Notes under the pieces: model-generated | Databases searched by the model: none | Told to the model about the DNA's origin: nothing | The model's input: the letters and a program-made list of their open reading frames with translations, nothing else | Position numbers and translations under genes: made by a program | Shown here: piece by piece, positions 52,023 through 61,273 of the stretch | How positions within the stretch are numbered: the first letter of the stretch is position 1 | Layout: every line of letters starts with the position of its first letter | NCBI GenBank assembly: GCA_963677355.2 | Contig: CAXXXQ010000002.1 | Span: 930,001-994,000, forward strand | Direction of reading: 5' to 3' | Length of the DNA stretch: 64,000 nt | Origin: Thiomicrorhabdus sp963677355 | GTDB taxonomy: Bacteria > Pseudomonadota > Gammaproteobacteria > Thiomicrospirales > Thiomicrospiraceae

Positions 52023-52922
52023 TCAATCTACTAAAGCCGACAAAGGCATCGCGTTTTGCAACTGCCAATCGGTCCAGAGATCATGAATTTGTTCAGTTAT
52101 CCGGCTTTGATAATGCATATTCAAAAACTGCTCTACCGGCTGCACACCACGCACGGCGTTGGTAAAAAACAGCTCGTCGGCATTTTCCAAATCGCGCAGC
52201 CCGATTTCGGCTTCCTCAATTTGCCAACCAGCAGAGGCAAGCTGTTGATTCAACTGATAGCGAGTCGTACCCTCCACACCGCTTAACTTTAGTTTTGGAG
52301 TGAACAGTTTACCGTCTTTAACTATATATAAATTCGACTGGGTACCACACACCACCTGATCATGATGATTCAACATGACGCCTTCATCAAAACCCTGCTC
52401 TGCCACCTCAGTTCTGGCCAGCACATTTTCCAAACGATTCAACGTTTTGATACCGGCTTGCGAAGTCAGGCTTGCGCGAGTCTGGCATAGGCCGACTTTC
52501 AAGGGCGCTGAAATTTTAATGGATTTAGCCAAAATATGCGCCGGATTCGGTTTCAGATAAAAAATCGTATTCGGCAGACTCTTTTTCGGCATCTGATAAC
52601 CGACTCCGCCTTCCCCACGAGTAAAACAGATTTTGAGTACGCAACTGTTGAGCTGATGGGCCGCCAAATAATAGTTCAATGCTTGATAAAGCTGAGCATG
52701 CAATTCTGCCTGATCCGGCAACGGCATCTGCAAACGCTGACAGGCTTGTTCAATACGACGCCAATGTGCCGACCAGTTGAGCAGGGTTTTATGTACAATC
52801 GAAACAGTAGTAAAAAAACCATCGCCGTATTGCAACCCTCGATCCTGCAGCGTTATCTGTTCCGCCGGCTTACCATTCAGCCACAAGGAATAAGCCTGCT
52901 GTTTCGCCGAAGCATCGCTCAC
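52023..52922 (-). CDS. pabC: Aminodeoxychorismate lyase
   Basis: PLP enzyme producing 4-aminobenzoate for folate. 299 residues, fold type IV: ITLQDRGLQYGDGFFTTV, the conserved KTLNRLENVLARTEVAEQGFDEGVML (PLP Lys in TLNRLE-type segment), and C-terminal LENADELFFTNAVRGVQPV. Its start overlaps the pabB stop by 4 bases, so PabB and PabC, consecutive steps, are coupled. Confidence 0.93.
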   Translation of the reverse strand: MSDASAKQQAYSLWLNGKPAEQITLQDRGLQYGDGFFTTVSIVHKTLLNWSAHWRRIEQACQRLQMPLPDQAELHAQLYQALNYYLAAHQLNSCVLKICFTRGEGGVGYQMPKKSLPNTIFYLKPNPAHILAKSIKISAPLKVGLCQTRASLTSQAGIKTLNRLENVLARTEVAEQGFDEGVMLNHHDQVVCGTQSNLYIVKDGKLFTPKLKLSGVEGTTRYQLNQQLASAGWQIEEAEIGLRDLENADELFFTNAVRGVQPVEQFLNMHYQSRITEQIHDLWTDWQLQNAMPLSALVD

Positions 52923-54382
52923 GCGGTATCCTCTCCGGCAAAAGCCCGAATTAGCCCTTTGGCTTTATGCCTGGTCTCCGTCAACTCGTTGGCCGCTTTG
53001 GAATCCGCGACAATACCTGCTCCGGCTCTGAACTGCACCATCGGTTTACCATCTTGCTGGTATTGAATCATGGTACGGATCAGGATATTCAAATCCATCG
53101 AACCGTCCAGATTGATATAGCCAAGAGAACCGGTATAGGCCTCACGAGGCATCTGCTCCAACTCGGCAACAATTTGCATACAGCGCACCTTAGGGCAACC
53201 GGTAATGGTGCCGCCCGGGAATAGTGCATGGACAATATCCAACGGGGTAAAGCCGTCTCTCAACTTACCTCTGACATTGGAAACAATATGATGAACGTGT
53301 TCGTAGGTTTCCACCACCATCAGATCGTTGACTTCTACCGTTCCCGGCTGGCAGATACGCCCCAAGTCATTGCGCTCCAAATCGATCAACATAATGTGTT
53401 CGGCACGTTCTTTGGGGTGAGCAATCAGCTCTTCAACCAAAGCTTGATCGGCCACCTCGTTCTCTCCGCGTTTTCGGGTACCAGCAATCGGACGCGTCTC
53501 CACCCAAGGCTTTTTATATTTGACTAACCTTTCCGGAGAAGAACTGATGATCTGCCAATCCTCGCCATGACGATCCGCCTTGGCAAAATGGGTCAAAGCG
53601 GCGAACGGTGCCGGATTGGATTTTCTTAAGGCTCGATAGACTTGCAGGTAATCCGTGTCGGGTTCCAACTCAACCTGCCATTGGCGGGACAAGTTCACCT
53701 GAAAAACATCGCCAGCCAGAATATATTCTTTAATCGCTTCGACACCGTCCAGATACTTCTGTTCTGGCTCTTCCCGAGTTTGCAGCACATGGACTTTTTC
53801 CGCAGCGGCAACAGGCATGGATTCTAAAGCTTGGCGAATATCGGCCTCCATCTGCTCAAGCAGATCAACAAATTCGGCTTCGGCAACTAGATAGAGTTTG
53901 GATGTTTGATGATCGACCACAATCGCCGCCGGAATGCGGGTTAAATTGGCCAGTGGAAATTCAGGTTTAGGTAACTCCAGAACCGGTTCGACTACCTGAG
54001 CATAATCGTAACTGAAATAAGCAAACCAGCCGCCACTAAACGGCAGTTCGGTTTCAATCTCCTGCTGCTGGATGTTTTGCTGGAAAGTTTGCTGCACCTG
54101 CTCGACAAAAGACTCCGCCTCATCAAGACTATTAAGCTGCAATGTCTGCTGTGGGAACGCAAACAGAATATCGAACTGACCCAGGTTAGCTTCACTTCCT
54201 GGAATCGGCTTGCTTTTGGCAACACTTTCCAATAGAAATGGATAACGTTCAGGATTGAATTGATGTACTAAGGTTAAATCCAGCGACTGATCTGCTGTTA
54301 ACAAAAGACCGGTTACATCGAGTTCTCTGACGAAAACATTCTGATTTTCTAATACCGGAGAAACAGGAGTCGAACGATTCAT
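52919..54382 (-). CDS. pabB: Aminodeoxychorismate synthase component I
   Basis: Converts chorismate with ammonia to aminodeoxychorismate. About 487 residues of the chorismate-binding (TrpE/PabB) fold: GDVFQVNLSRQW, SSSPERLVKY, ETRPIAGTRKRGEN, HIMLIDLERNDLGRI, PGGTITGCPKVRCMQIV (PIAGT and TGCPK mark PabB, with the Lys of TGCPK) and RAGAGIVADSKAANELTETRHKAKGL. I use ATG 54382; a TTG at 54412 is in frame but lacks a ribosome site. First gene of the operon. Confidence 0.93.
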   Translation of the reverse strand: MNRSTPVSPVLENQNVFVRELDVTGLLLTADQSLDLTLVHQFNPERYPFLLESVAKSKPIPGSEANLGQFDILFAFPQQTLQLNSLDEAESFVEQVQQTFQQNIQQQEIETELPFSGGWFAYFSYDYAQVVEPVLELPKPEFPLANLTRIPAAIVVDHQTSKLYLVAEAEFVDLLEQMEADIRQALESMPVAAAEKVHVLQTREEPEQKYLDGVEAIKEYILAGDVFQVNLSRQWQVELEPDTDYLQVYRALRKSNPAPFAALTHFAKADRHGEDWQIISSSPERLVKYKKPWVETRPIAGTRKRGENEVADQALVEELIAHPKERAEHIMLIDLERNDLGRICQPGTVEVNDLMVVETYEHVHHIVSNVRGKLRDGFTPLDIVHALFPGGTITGCPKVRCMQIVAELEQMPREAYTGSLGYINLDGSMDLNILIRTMIQYQQDGKPMVQFRAGAGIVADSKAANELTETRHKAKGLIRAFAGEDTA

Positions 54383-54617
54383 TAAAGCTGCTTTATTTCT
54401 TTGATTTGACAAAGCATACAGTTTACTTGATAACCGCTATTTTTTCGATAAAAGCAAACAAAAAAGACGAGCTGAATTCCAACCAATAGACTGGGTTAGA
54501 AGCATTATTGATAAAGCTCTATAGTTTAATTTCGAAATCATTAGAAACTTGCAGAATAAAATTTGTAATTTGCATCACATTATGGAGGGGAATAGCATAC
54601 ATATTCCCGGCTTTCTC

Positions 54618-55373
54618 TTACTTATCAATCCTTTTAAAATAGTTTCTCAACCCATAAATTTTGTATTTAATAAGTGCCAAAAAAACTGCTAAAAGTAAAA
54701 TTACTTCATTAAGATAACTTATGGAATCCTTACCACCTTCTCTATACCGGTACGCCTGAATTGCCTGCTTAGTGCTTAGTAAGACAACATCGTTCACCGA
54801 CATACCAACCAAATAGTCCCGACCTAAAACCGTAAAATACCTCACTTCAACATTTTGATCTGGCTTTAGTGACTTGAACTTATCCATAACATTTGGGATT
54901 GCTTCTAGATGTAGATTGAAAACAAAGCTCAAGTCCGAATGTTCACCTGTGCTTAAAACGAGTTTGGAGGGAAAATGTCTATTAACCTTATTCCTATAGC
55001 CTGCTCTAAAACTCTCAAACCTTGCATCAGTTGTGCTGAACATACCTTGCTCAACATAATCTAATTTGACGTTTGATGCCGTCTCATTCATAAAGAGGAT
55101 TGCTCCTCCAAAAATAAAAGCGAACTGAAGGCCATTAAGCATGGAATAAAACCAAGGATACCTTTTCCAATTACTGGCTTTGTAGGCCAAGGTAGACCAC
55201 GCATGTGGTAGCAAAATCCTGAAATACAAACGTAGGTATTTAAAAACTTTAGTATGAAAAAAAGAAAATCTTCTAAGTCTGTTTTTAACCCTTAAAAAAT
55301 AAGATTTTTTAGCTAAAAAAATAACTATAAAATAAGCTGCGGTAAACAAAAGACCAATTAAATGTAAATACAT
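54618..55373 (-). CDS. Unknown membrane protein
   Basis: 251 residues, no recognised family. Predicted helices: N-terminal about 3-21 (HLIGLLFTAAYFIVIFLAK), about 80-97 (LQFAFIFGGAILFMN) and about 226-241 (VILLLAVFLALIKYKIYG), with basic cytoplasmic-looking loops and an extracytoplasmic part of about 120 residues between the last two. Starts 0 bases after the stop of the 55374 gene, so the two are cotranscribed. Codon use and base composition are visibly AT-richer than the flanking pabB and fabF genes, suggesting later acquisition. Confidence 0.8.
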   Translation of the reverse strand: MYLHLIGLLFTAAYFIVIFLAKKSYFLRVKNRLRRFSFFHTKVFKYLRLYFRILLPHAWSTLAYKASNWKRYPWFYSMLNGLQFAFIFGGAILFMNETASNVKLDYVEQGMFSTTDARFESFRAGYRNKVNRHFPSKLVLSTGEHSDLSFVFNLHLEAIPNVMDKFKSLKPDQNVEVRYFTVLGRDYLVGMSVNDVVLLSTKQAIQAYRYREGGKDSISYLNEVILLLAVFLALIKYKIYGLRNYFKRIDK

Positions 55374-56228
55374 CTAATACCTCAATCCAATAATCAATCG
55401 AGCCTGACCCCATCGATTCCCATCATAGAAATTATCTTTGCTTAAGGTTAGTGATTTATCAAGAGAATTCATCATTTCATTAACAAAGAAATCTACAACT
55501 TGATCTTTGTTAATTGCTGAATATTGATCTAGAAACTCGTCATATTTTTTACTGTAATAGACCTTTAAAAAGGCTTCTTCGAAAACAGGTAATTTATCTT
55601 TCAAACAAGTATTTGTATAAGAAAATTTTTTCACAGGAGACAGCACAAGAATTCGAGCGATATTGACCGATATTTGGCAGTTATCATTTTCAAGTTGATT
55701 ATTTAAAAACACCGTTGATGAAACTAGCTCATTTGAGCTTATTTTCAAATCTCTAAACACATAGATACTTTGTTTTTTAGTCATCCAAAAACTCTTATAC
55801 TCTTCATCATCCATAACCAAAGTATTTCTTCTTAAGTCCTTTATCTCTGGATAGTACTCAAGCAACGTAGCTCTCCAATCAGGCGAAAAGATAAACTTTA
55901 AATTGGCCTTTTCAGATTCAACTTTTTTTAGAGGCAACCTTGTTACCCTAGACAAGTCAATCAACAGCTTTTCAATCAATCCAGCTCTCTTTTTTGTAGT
56001 TATAGAATCTCCATAAAAATCTATGCTATACAACAACGGCTTTCTCCATCTGATTGGAGTTGTTGTATTGATTTGCTCTTCGCTAAGTTGATTACGAACA
56101 AAGTCTTCAACCATCAATGAAGCTTTATTCTTATCAGCAGTAGATTCATATTCGAAATTGAAGCTAATAAATGAAAAACTGAGTAAAAAAAACACAAGAA
56201 ACAGAATCCATGTTTTTTTATTGACCAT
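55374..56228 (-). CDS. Exported protein, possible DUF2927-like
   Basis: 284 residues. N-terminal hydrophobic signal or anchor (WILFLVFFLLSFSFISF). The following TTPIRWRKPLLYSIDF, a helix with LIEKLLIDLSRVTRLPL and a later conserved-looking ANLKFIFS resemble the DUF2927 pattern (RW.kP...; l..l...tGl; n..v.f), but I cannot confirm this. Cotranscribed with the membrane protein downstream. AT-rich like its partner. No neighbours hint at function. Confidence 0.75.
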   Translation of the reverse strand: MVNKKTWILFLVFFLLSFSFISFNFEYESTADKNKASLMVEDFVRNQLSEEQINTTTPIRWRKPLLYSIDFYGDSITTKKRAGLIEKLLIDLSRVTRLPLKKVESEKANLKFIFSPDWRATLLEYYPEIKDLRRNTLVMDDEEYKSFWMTKKQSIYVFRDLKISSNELVSSTVFLNNQLENDNCQISVNIARILVLSPVKKFSYTNTCLKDKLPVFEEAFLKVYYSKKYDEFLDQYSAINKDQVVDFFVNEMMNSLDKSLTLSKDNFYDGNRWGQARLIIGLRY

Positions 56229-56572
56229 AAAAAAGTCTCCTCAACTCTATAAGCTTTCTATTTACACAACATTTAAAGATGCCATTAGCGTTAACTTTTT
56301 GATACTTAATAAAGAAGAAATTACTTAACTTGACGTAACTGAAACTCCAAATCAGCCCGCATTTGGCAGGGACAAAGAATAGAAAAGATATATTCAGACT
56401 AAAAATTAACATTGACACGACTTTTTCAAAATAGATGGTGTCTAATCATAGGTTAGCTGAGGAAATAAGTAAATAATCGTATCAGTTTTATTTTACTTAC
56501 CCTAGAAGACAAAAAAGCCCGTTGATTTTCATCAACAGGCTTTCGATTCAGAATGGCGTTTATTTTAGGTTT
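56229..56572. other. AT-rich intergenic region
   Basis: 344 bases with no credible gene; it must hold the promoter for the 56228-54618 pair and ends with the fabF terminator. A short open frame (56218-56418) has no ribosome site and no recognisable product. Nothing else identified. Confidence 0.6.
56511..56544 (-). terminator. fabF terminator
   Basis: Minus strand: AAGCCTGTTGAT, four-base loop, ATCAACGGGCTT (one wobble pair), then TTTTTT. It ends the fatty-acid synthesis operon. Confidence 0.85.
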
Positions 56573-57811
56573 TTAGACTTTACCTAAAACAATCGTCGCA
56601 TTGGTTCCGCCGAATCCAAATGAGTTGGATAGAGCGTAATCGATTTTCGCTTCACGAGCGCCGTCCGCTACATAGTCCAGATCGCAACCTTCTTCCGGGT
56701 TTTCCAGATTAATCGTTGGCGGCAAGATTTGATGTTTAATGGCCAAAGCGGTAAACACCGCCTCCATTGCCCCGGCAGCACCTAAAGCGTGACCGGTCAT
56801 CGATTTGGTTGAACTCATTGCTAAGTTATAAGCGTGATCGCCAAATACGGTTTTAACGGCACTGGTCTCGCAAACATCACCTGCCGGAGTAGAGGTCCCG
56901 TGCGCATTGATGTAATCGATTTTACTTGGGTCCAACTGCGCGTTATTCAGCGCAGTCTGCATACAACGCCCAGCACCTTCACCTCCGGCCGCCGGCAATG
57001 TCATGTGATAAGCGTCACCACTCATACCGAAACCTAACACTTCGGCATAAATGGTTGCGCCACGTGCTTTAGCGTGTTCGTACTCTTCAAGCACTACCGC
57101 ACCGGCACCATCAGCCAACACAAAACCGTCACGGTCTTTATCCCATGGACGACTGGCCGCTTTCGGGTCGTCATTACGAGTCGACAGTGCGCGCGCCGCC
57201 GCGAATCCGGCGAGTCCAAGTTCGGTAGTGGCGTATTCCGCACCACCGGCAACCATCGCATCAACATCACCATATTGAATCATACGAGCTGCATCACCAA
57301 TCGAATGGGTTCCTGTCGCACAAGCGGTGGCAATCGCCATATTCGGCCCTTTTAGACCAAACATAATGGACAGGTTACCGGAGATCATATTAACAATCGA
57401 ACTCGGTACAAAAAACGGCGAGACACGACGCGGACCTGACTTCACCATCGTACCATGCTGGGTTTCGATGGAACCGATACCGCCGATCCCCGACCCCATT
57501 GAGACACCGATGCGCCCGGCATTCTCTTCGGTAATTTCCAGGCCCGAATCACGGATGGCTTGTGCGCCTGCAGCAATACCGTAATGGATAAACGGATCCA
57601 TTTTCTTGGCCTCTTTCGGCTTGATGTATTCAGTCACATCAAAGCCTTTCAGCTCACCGGCAAACTTGACCGCAAACGGCTCTGTATCAAACTTATTGAT
57701 ATAGTCGATACCGCTTTTACCCGCCAAGATATTTTCCCAGTTCTCTTCTACGTTTAGACCAACAGCAGACAGAACACCTAATCCAGTAATGACAACACGA
57801 CGCTTAGACAA
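56573..57811 (-). CDS. fabF: Beta-ketoacyl-ACP synthase II
   Basis: Condensing enzyme elongating acyl-ACP with malonyl-ACP. 412 residues with the Cys-His-His set: TACATGTHSIG (nucleophile Cys), NAHGTSTPAGD and SMTGHALGAAG. Start MSKRRVVITGLG is the family one. Last gene of the fab cluster; a hairpin separates it from acpP, so its expression may be lower or partly independent. Confidence 0.98.
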   Translation of the reverse strand: MSKRRVVITGLGVLSAVGLNVEENWENILAGKSGIDYINKFDTEPFAVKFAGELKGFDVTEYIKPKEAKKMDPFIHYGIAAGAQAIRDSGLEITEENAGRIGVSMGSGIGGIGSIETQHGTMVKSGPRRVSPFFVPSSIVNMISGNLSIMFGLKGPNMAIATACATGTHSIGDAARMIQYGDVDAMVAGGAEYATTELGLAGFAAARALSTRNDDPKAASRPWDKDRDGFVLADGAGAVVLEEYEHAKARGATIYAEVLGFGMSGDAYHMTLPAAGGEGAGRCMQTALNNAQLDPSKIDYINAHGTSTPAGDVCETSAVKTVFGDHAYNLAMSSTKSMTGHALGAAGAMEAVFTALAIKHQILPPTINLENPEEGCDLDYVADGAREAKIDYALSNSFGFGGTNATIVLGKV

Positions 57812-57856
57812 AACAGCACCCTCTCAAGTAATACAGTATTATTCAGTTTTCAGACA

Positions 57857-57884
57857 CAAAAAAAGCCGCTATTAAACGGCTTTC
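57857..57884 (-). terminator. Terminator or attenuator after acpP
   Basis: Minus strand: AAAGCCG, eight-base loop, CGGCTTT with a T run, located between acpP and fabF. It should end or reduce transcripts after the highly expressed acpP. Confidence 0.78.
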
Positions 57885-57907
57885 TCGCGAATCAATTTAT
57901 CGATTGA

Positions 57908-58141
57908 TTATAGGTTCGCTTCTACGTATGCCGTAGCTTGCGCTAGAGTAGAGATCTTCTCTGCTTCTTCATCAGGGATCTCACAATCAAATTCTTCTTC
58001 CAACGCCATTACTAGTTCAACAGTGTCTAGAGAATCCGCACCTAAGTCATCAACGAAAGAAGCATCAGCTGTAACCTGATCTTCTTCTACACCTAGTTGC
58101 TCAACTACGATTTTCTTTACGCGTTCTTCAATACTGCTCAT
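57908..58141 (-). CDS. acpP: Acyl carrier protein
   Basis: Carries acyl chains on 4'-phosphopantetheine. 77 residues from ATG 58141 (GGAG six bases upstream; an in-frame ATG at 58153 overlaps that site). The attachment motif is DSLDTVELV (Ser), within the acidic helix II. The sequence SSIEERVKKIVVEQLGV is the standard ACP start. Between fabG and fabF. Confidence 0.98.
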   Translation of the reverse strand: MSSIEERVKKIVVEQLGVEEDQVTADASFVDDLGADSLDTVELVMALEEEFDCEIPDEEAEKISTLAQATAYVEANL

Positions 58142-58313
58142 GGAATTCTCCAATATGTGTTTTTGTGTTAAAAAGTTAAATCTTAAAAAATTTGCGATAT
58201 TTTCGCTCTAACTCAGAAGTTTTTCAAGCTTTTAGTTCTGATTTAACCACTTAAAATTTATGGCTACCCATACAGAGCTAACTAACCAGTTGATATTTAA
58301 CCCTTTATACGGG

Positions 58314-59054
58314 TTATACCATGTACATTCCGCCGTTCACATTCAGGGTTTGACCGGTAATATAAGAACCGCCGTCACCCGCCAGGAAAGTTACCGCCTT
58401 AGCGATATCTTCAGGCTGCCCCAAAGACTGCAGTGGAATCTGTGCAGTCAGAGCTTCACGCTGCTCTTCCGGTAAAGCTTTAGTCATATCGGTATCGATA
58501 AAACCTGGTGCGATTGTATTAACGGTAATACCACGTGCACCGACTTCTCGAGCCAAAGATTTACTGAAACCGATAATGCCCGCTTTAGCTGCAGCATAGT
58601 TAGTTTGTCCAGCATTTCCCATGACACCGACCACTGAAGCGATATTAATAATGCGGCCGCCTTTTGCTTTCATCATGCCACGCAGACAAGCTTTTGACAT
58701 ACGGAACACTGAATTCAAGTTAGTTTGGATAATATCGTCCCACTCGTCATCTTTCATGCGCATCAACAGGTTGTCACGAGTAATCCCGGCATTGTTAACC
58801 AAAATAGTCGGCACACCGAACTCTTTAGTTACTTCAGCCAACACTTCGGTAATCATTTCAGGATTGGTCACATTTAGGCACTTCCCGGCACCTTGAGCAC
58901 CAGCTTCCGCCAAATAAGCCGAGATTGCTTCAGCGCCCGAATCAGACGTTGCCGTACCAATCACGGTTGCACCCTGTGCCGCCAAATCCAATGCGATCGC
59001 CTTACCAATCCCACGGCTTGCACCTGTTACAAAAGCCACTTTACCTGTTAACAT
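58314..59054 (-). CDS. fabG: 3-oxoacyl-ACP reductase
   Basis: NADPH-dependent SDR reducing beta-ketoacyl-ACP. 246 residues from ATG 59054, which has AGGTGG five bases upstream; the start at 59072 lacks a ribosome site. TGASRGIGKAIAL (cofactor loop), NNAGITRDNLLMRM, the catalytic Ser near NIASVVGVMGN and YAAAK, then the C-terminal GGMYMV. In the fabH-fabD-fabG-acpP order. Confidence 0.98.
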   Translation of the reverse strand: MLTGKVAFVTGASRGIGKAIALDLAAQGATVIGTATSDSGAEAISAYLAEAGAQGAGKCLNVTNPEMITEVLAEVTKEFGVPTILVNNAGITRDNLLMRMKDDEWDDIIQTNLNSVFRMSKACLRGMMKAKGGRIINIASVVGVMGNAGQTNYAAAKAGIIGFSKSLAREVGARGITVNTIAPGFIDTDMTKALPEEQREALTAQIPLQSLGQPEDIAKAVTFLAGDGGSYITGQTLNVNGGMYMV

Positions 59055-59131
59055 TTTTTCCACCTTACTCATGAGAACGTTGTTGATGCCTGCCTCATTA
59101 TCTGAACAGGCTATTTAAACTGCTGTTTATT

Positions 59132-60055
59132 TTATAGAGTTGCCAATGCTTTTTCTAGCGATGCATTGTCAAATACCGCCTGCATTCCCATCTTGCGATC
59201 AATACGGCGATTCAGCCCCATCAGCACCTTGCCAGGACCTAATTCATACAAAGAGTCCACGCCTTGTGCTTTCATGGCATTAACCGTTTCAACCCACTGC
59301 ACCGGCTGATAAAGCTGCTTAACTAATAATTCTTTGATTTCATCAACCGATCCGGCGGTAGAGAAGTGAACGTTATGCAATACCGGAACCGTAGGCATAT
59401 TCATTTCCATGCCCGCCAGCGTTTCAGCCAGTTGGTCTGCCGCCGGTTTCATTAATGAACAGTGCGAAGGCACACTGACCGGCAGCGGAACAACACGTGA
59501 TGCTCCAGCTTCGGTTGCCAATTCCATCGCCGCATCAACCGCTGCTTTGTTGCCGGCAATAACCACCTGACCCGGCGAGTTGAAGTTAACTGCTTCAACA
59601 ATACCTTCTGCCTGCTCACAGACGGCAACCACTTGCGCGTCTTCCAGTCCTAAAACCGCAGCCATCGCACCCTGACCGGCTGGAACAGCACTCTGCATCA
59701 AACGTCCACGTTCGGCCACCAAGGCCACGCCTTGCTCTAAACTCATGGCGCCACTTGCCACTAAAGCGGTATATTCACCTAAAGAGTGACCCGCCATAAA
59801 CGCTGGCGCAACTTCAGTATGCGCTTGCAAGGTACGGTAAACCGCAATCCCGGCCGCTAACATAGCCGGCTGAGTCACATCGGTTTGGTTCAACTTACCG
59901 TCGGCATCATTTTGTACCAGATTCCAAAGGTCATAACCTAATGCATCCGAAGCTTCAGAAAAAACTTCCTGTACTTGAACGTTCGACTCGGCTAACTCAG
60001 CCAACATACCTACCGATTGAGATCCCTGACCCGGGAATACAAATGCATATGACAT
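59132..60055 (-). CDS. fabD: Malonyl-CoA-ACP transacylase
   Basis: Transfers malonyl from CoA to ACP. 307 residues: FVFPGQGSQSVGM at the start, the nucleophile elbow AGHSLGEYTALV (Ser), AVNFNSPGQVVIAG and VPSHCSLMKPA with the catalytic His. Length typical. Follows fabH and precedes fabG on the same strand. Confidence 0.98.
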   Translation of the reverse strand: MSYAFVFPGQGSQSVGMLAELAESNVQVQEVFSEASDALGYDLWNLVQNDADGKLNQTDVTQPAMLAAGIAVYRTLQAHTEVAPAFMAGHSLGEYTALVASGAMSLEQGVALVAERGRLMQSAVPAGQGAMAAVLGLEDAQVVAVCEQAEGIVEAVNFNSPGQVVIAGNKAAVDAAMELATEAGASRVVPLPVSVPSHCSLMKPAADQLAETLAGMEMNMPTVPVLHNVHFSTAGSVDEIKELLVKQLYQPVQWVETVNAMKAQGVDSLYELGPGKVLMGLNRRIDRKMGMQAVFDNASLEKALATL

Positions 60056-60145
60056 ATTAAATTCCTAAAAAACTTCGTTGTTCTGAATTGGTTCTATAAA
60101 AAAGTAAAGGCGATTCATCTTAAGTTGAATCGCCTTGCAATCTGA

Positions 60146-61123
60146 TTAATATTTAATTAATGCAGAGCCCCAGGTAAAGCCACCACCAAAGGCTTCCAGC
60201 AAGAGATTTTGGCCGCGCTGAATACGTCCGTCACGAATCGCTTCGTCCAGTGCCATCGGTACCGATGCACTTGAAGTGTTCGCATGCTTATGCACGGTAA
60301 TCACTGTCTGCTCATCATTCAGTTTCAGTTTTTTCGCTGTCGCCTTGATGATTCGTAAATTAGCCTGATGCGGTACCAGCCAATCAATATCTTCTTTTTG
60401 CATATTGTTGGCTTCAAGGGTTTCAGTTGCGATTCGGCTTAAGGTATTCACCGCAACTTTAAAGACTTCATTCCCTTTCATCGACATGGTACGCTCGGCA
60501 ATCGCATCGGTAGGTGGAAGCTTTGAAACGCCTGACGGCACATGCAATAACTCTTCATATTCACCGTCTGCGTGAATATGAGTCGACAGGATACCCGGCT
60601 GTTCGGAAGCTTCCAACAGAACCGCACCGGCACCGTCACCAAACAAAACACAAGTGTTGCGATCTTCCCAGTTGGTGATTCGAGACAAAGTCTCAGCCCC
60701 GACAACCAAGGCACGTTTTGACATACCGGTTTTAACGAACTGATCAGCCACACTCAATGCATAAACAAACCCTGAACAAACCGCTTGGATATCAAATGCC
60801 GGGCAGCCGTGAATATCAAGACGTTGTTGCAATAAGCAAGCGGTACTTGGAAAAGTCTTATCCGGAGTGGTGGTTGCGACAATAATCAAATCAATGCTGT
60901 TTGGGTCGATTCCCGCCATCTCGATGGCACGCTGGGACGCCACTTCAGCTAGATCACAAGTCGTTTGATTATCTGCGGCGATATGACGCTGCTCGATACC
61001 GGTACGTTCACGAATCCACTCATCGCTAGTATCAACCATCTTTTCCAGATCTTGGTTGGTTAAGATTTTTTCAGGTAAATACCCGCCTGTACCAATAATA
61101 CGGCTGTAGATTTTATTGCTCAT
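60146..61123 (-). CDS. fabH: Beta-ketoacyl-ACP synthase III
   Basis: Starts fatty-acid synthesis by condensing acetyl-CoA with malonyl-ACP. 325 residues from ATG 61123 (family start YSRIIGTGGYLPEK; the open frame extends to 61198 without support). Catalytic triad: FDIQAVCSGFVYAL (Cys), VPHQANLRII (His) and HANTSSASVPMALDE (Asn). Follows plsX. Confidence 0.98.
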   Translation of the reverse strand: MSNKIYSRIIGTGGYLPEKILTNQDLEKMVDTSDEWIRERTGIEQRHIAADNQTTCDLAEVASQRAIEMAGIDPNSIDLIIVATTTPDKTFPSTACLLQQRLDIHGCPAFDIQAVCSGFVYALSVADQFVKTGMSKRALVVGAETLSRITNWEDRNTCVLFGDGAGAVLLEASEQPGILSTHIHADGEYEELLHVPSGVSKLPPTDAIAERTMSMKGNEVFKVAVNTLSRIATETLEANNMQKEDIDWLVPHQANLRIIKATAKKLKLNDEQTVITVHKHANTSSASVPMALDEAIRDGRIQRGQNLLLEAFGGGFTWGSALIKY

Positions 61124-61273
61124 ATGTTTATTATTCTTATCTGATCGCCATCCGAAAAAGACCTTTGCACAAACTCTTGTCATGCAAAGGTCTCTCAAAA
61201 TATAACTGGTTACCTTACAACAAAACGGCTTACCCAGTCATCAAAAATTCGCTGCCGAAGCAGTCAGTTCCAC

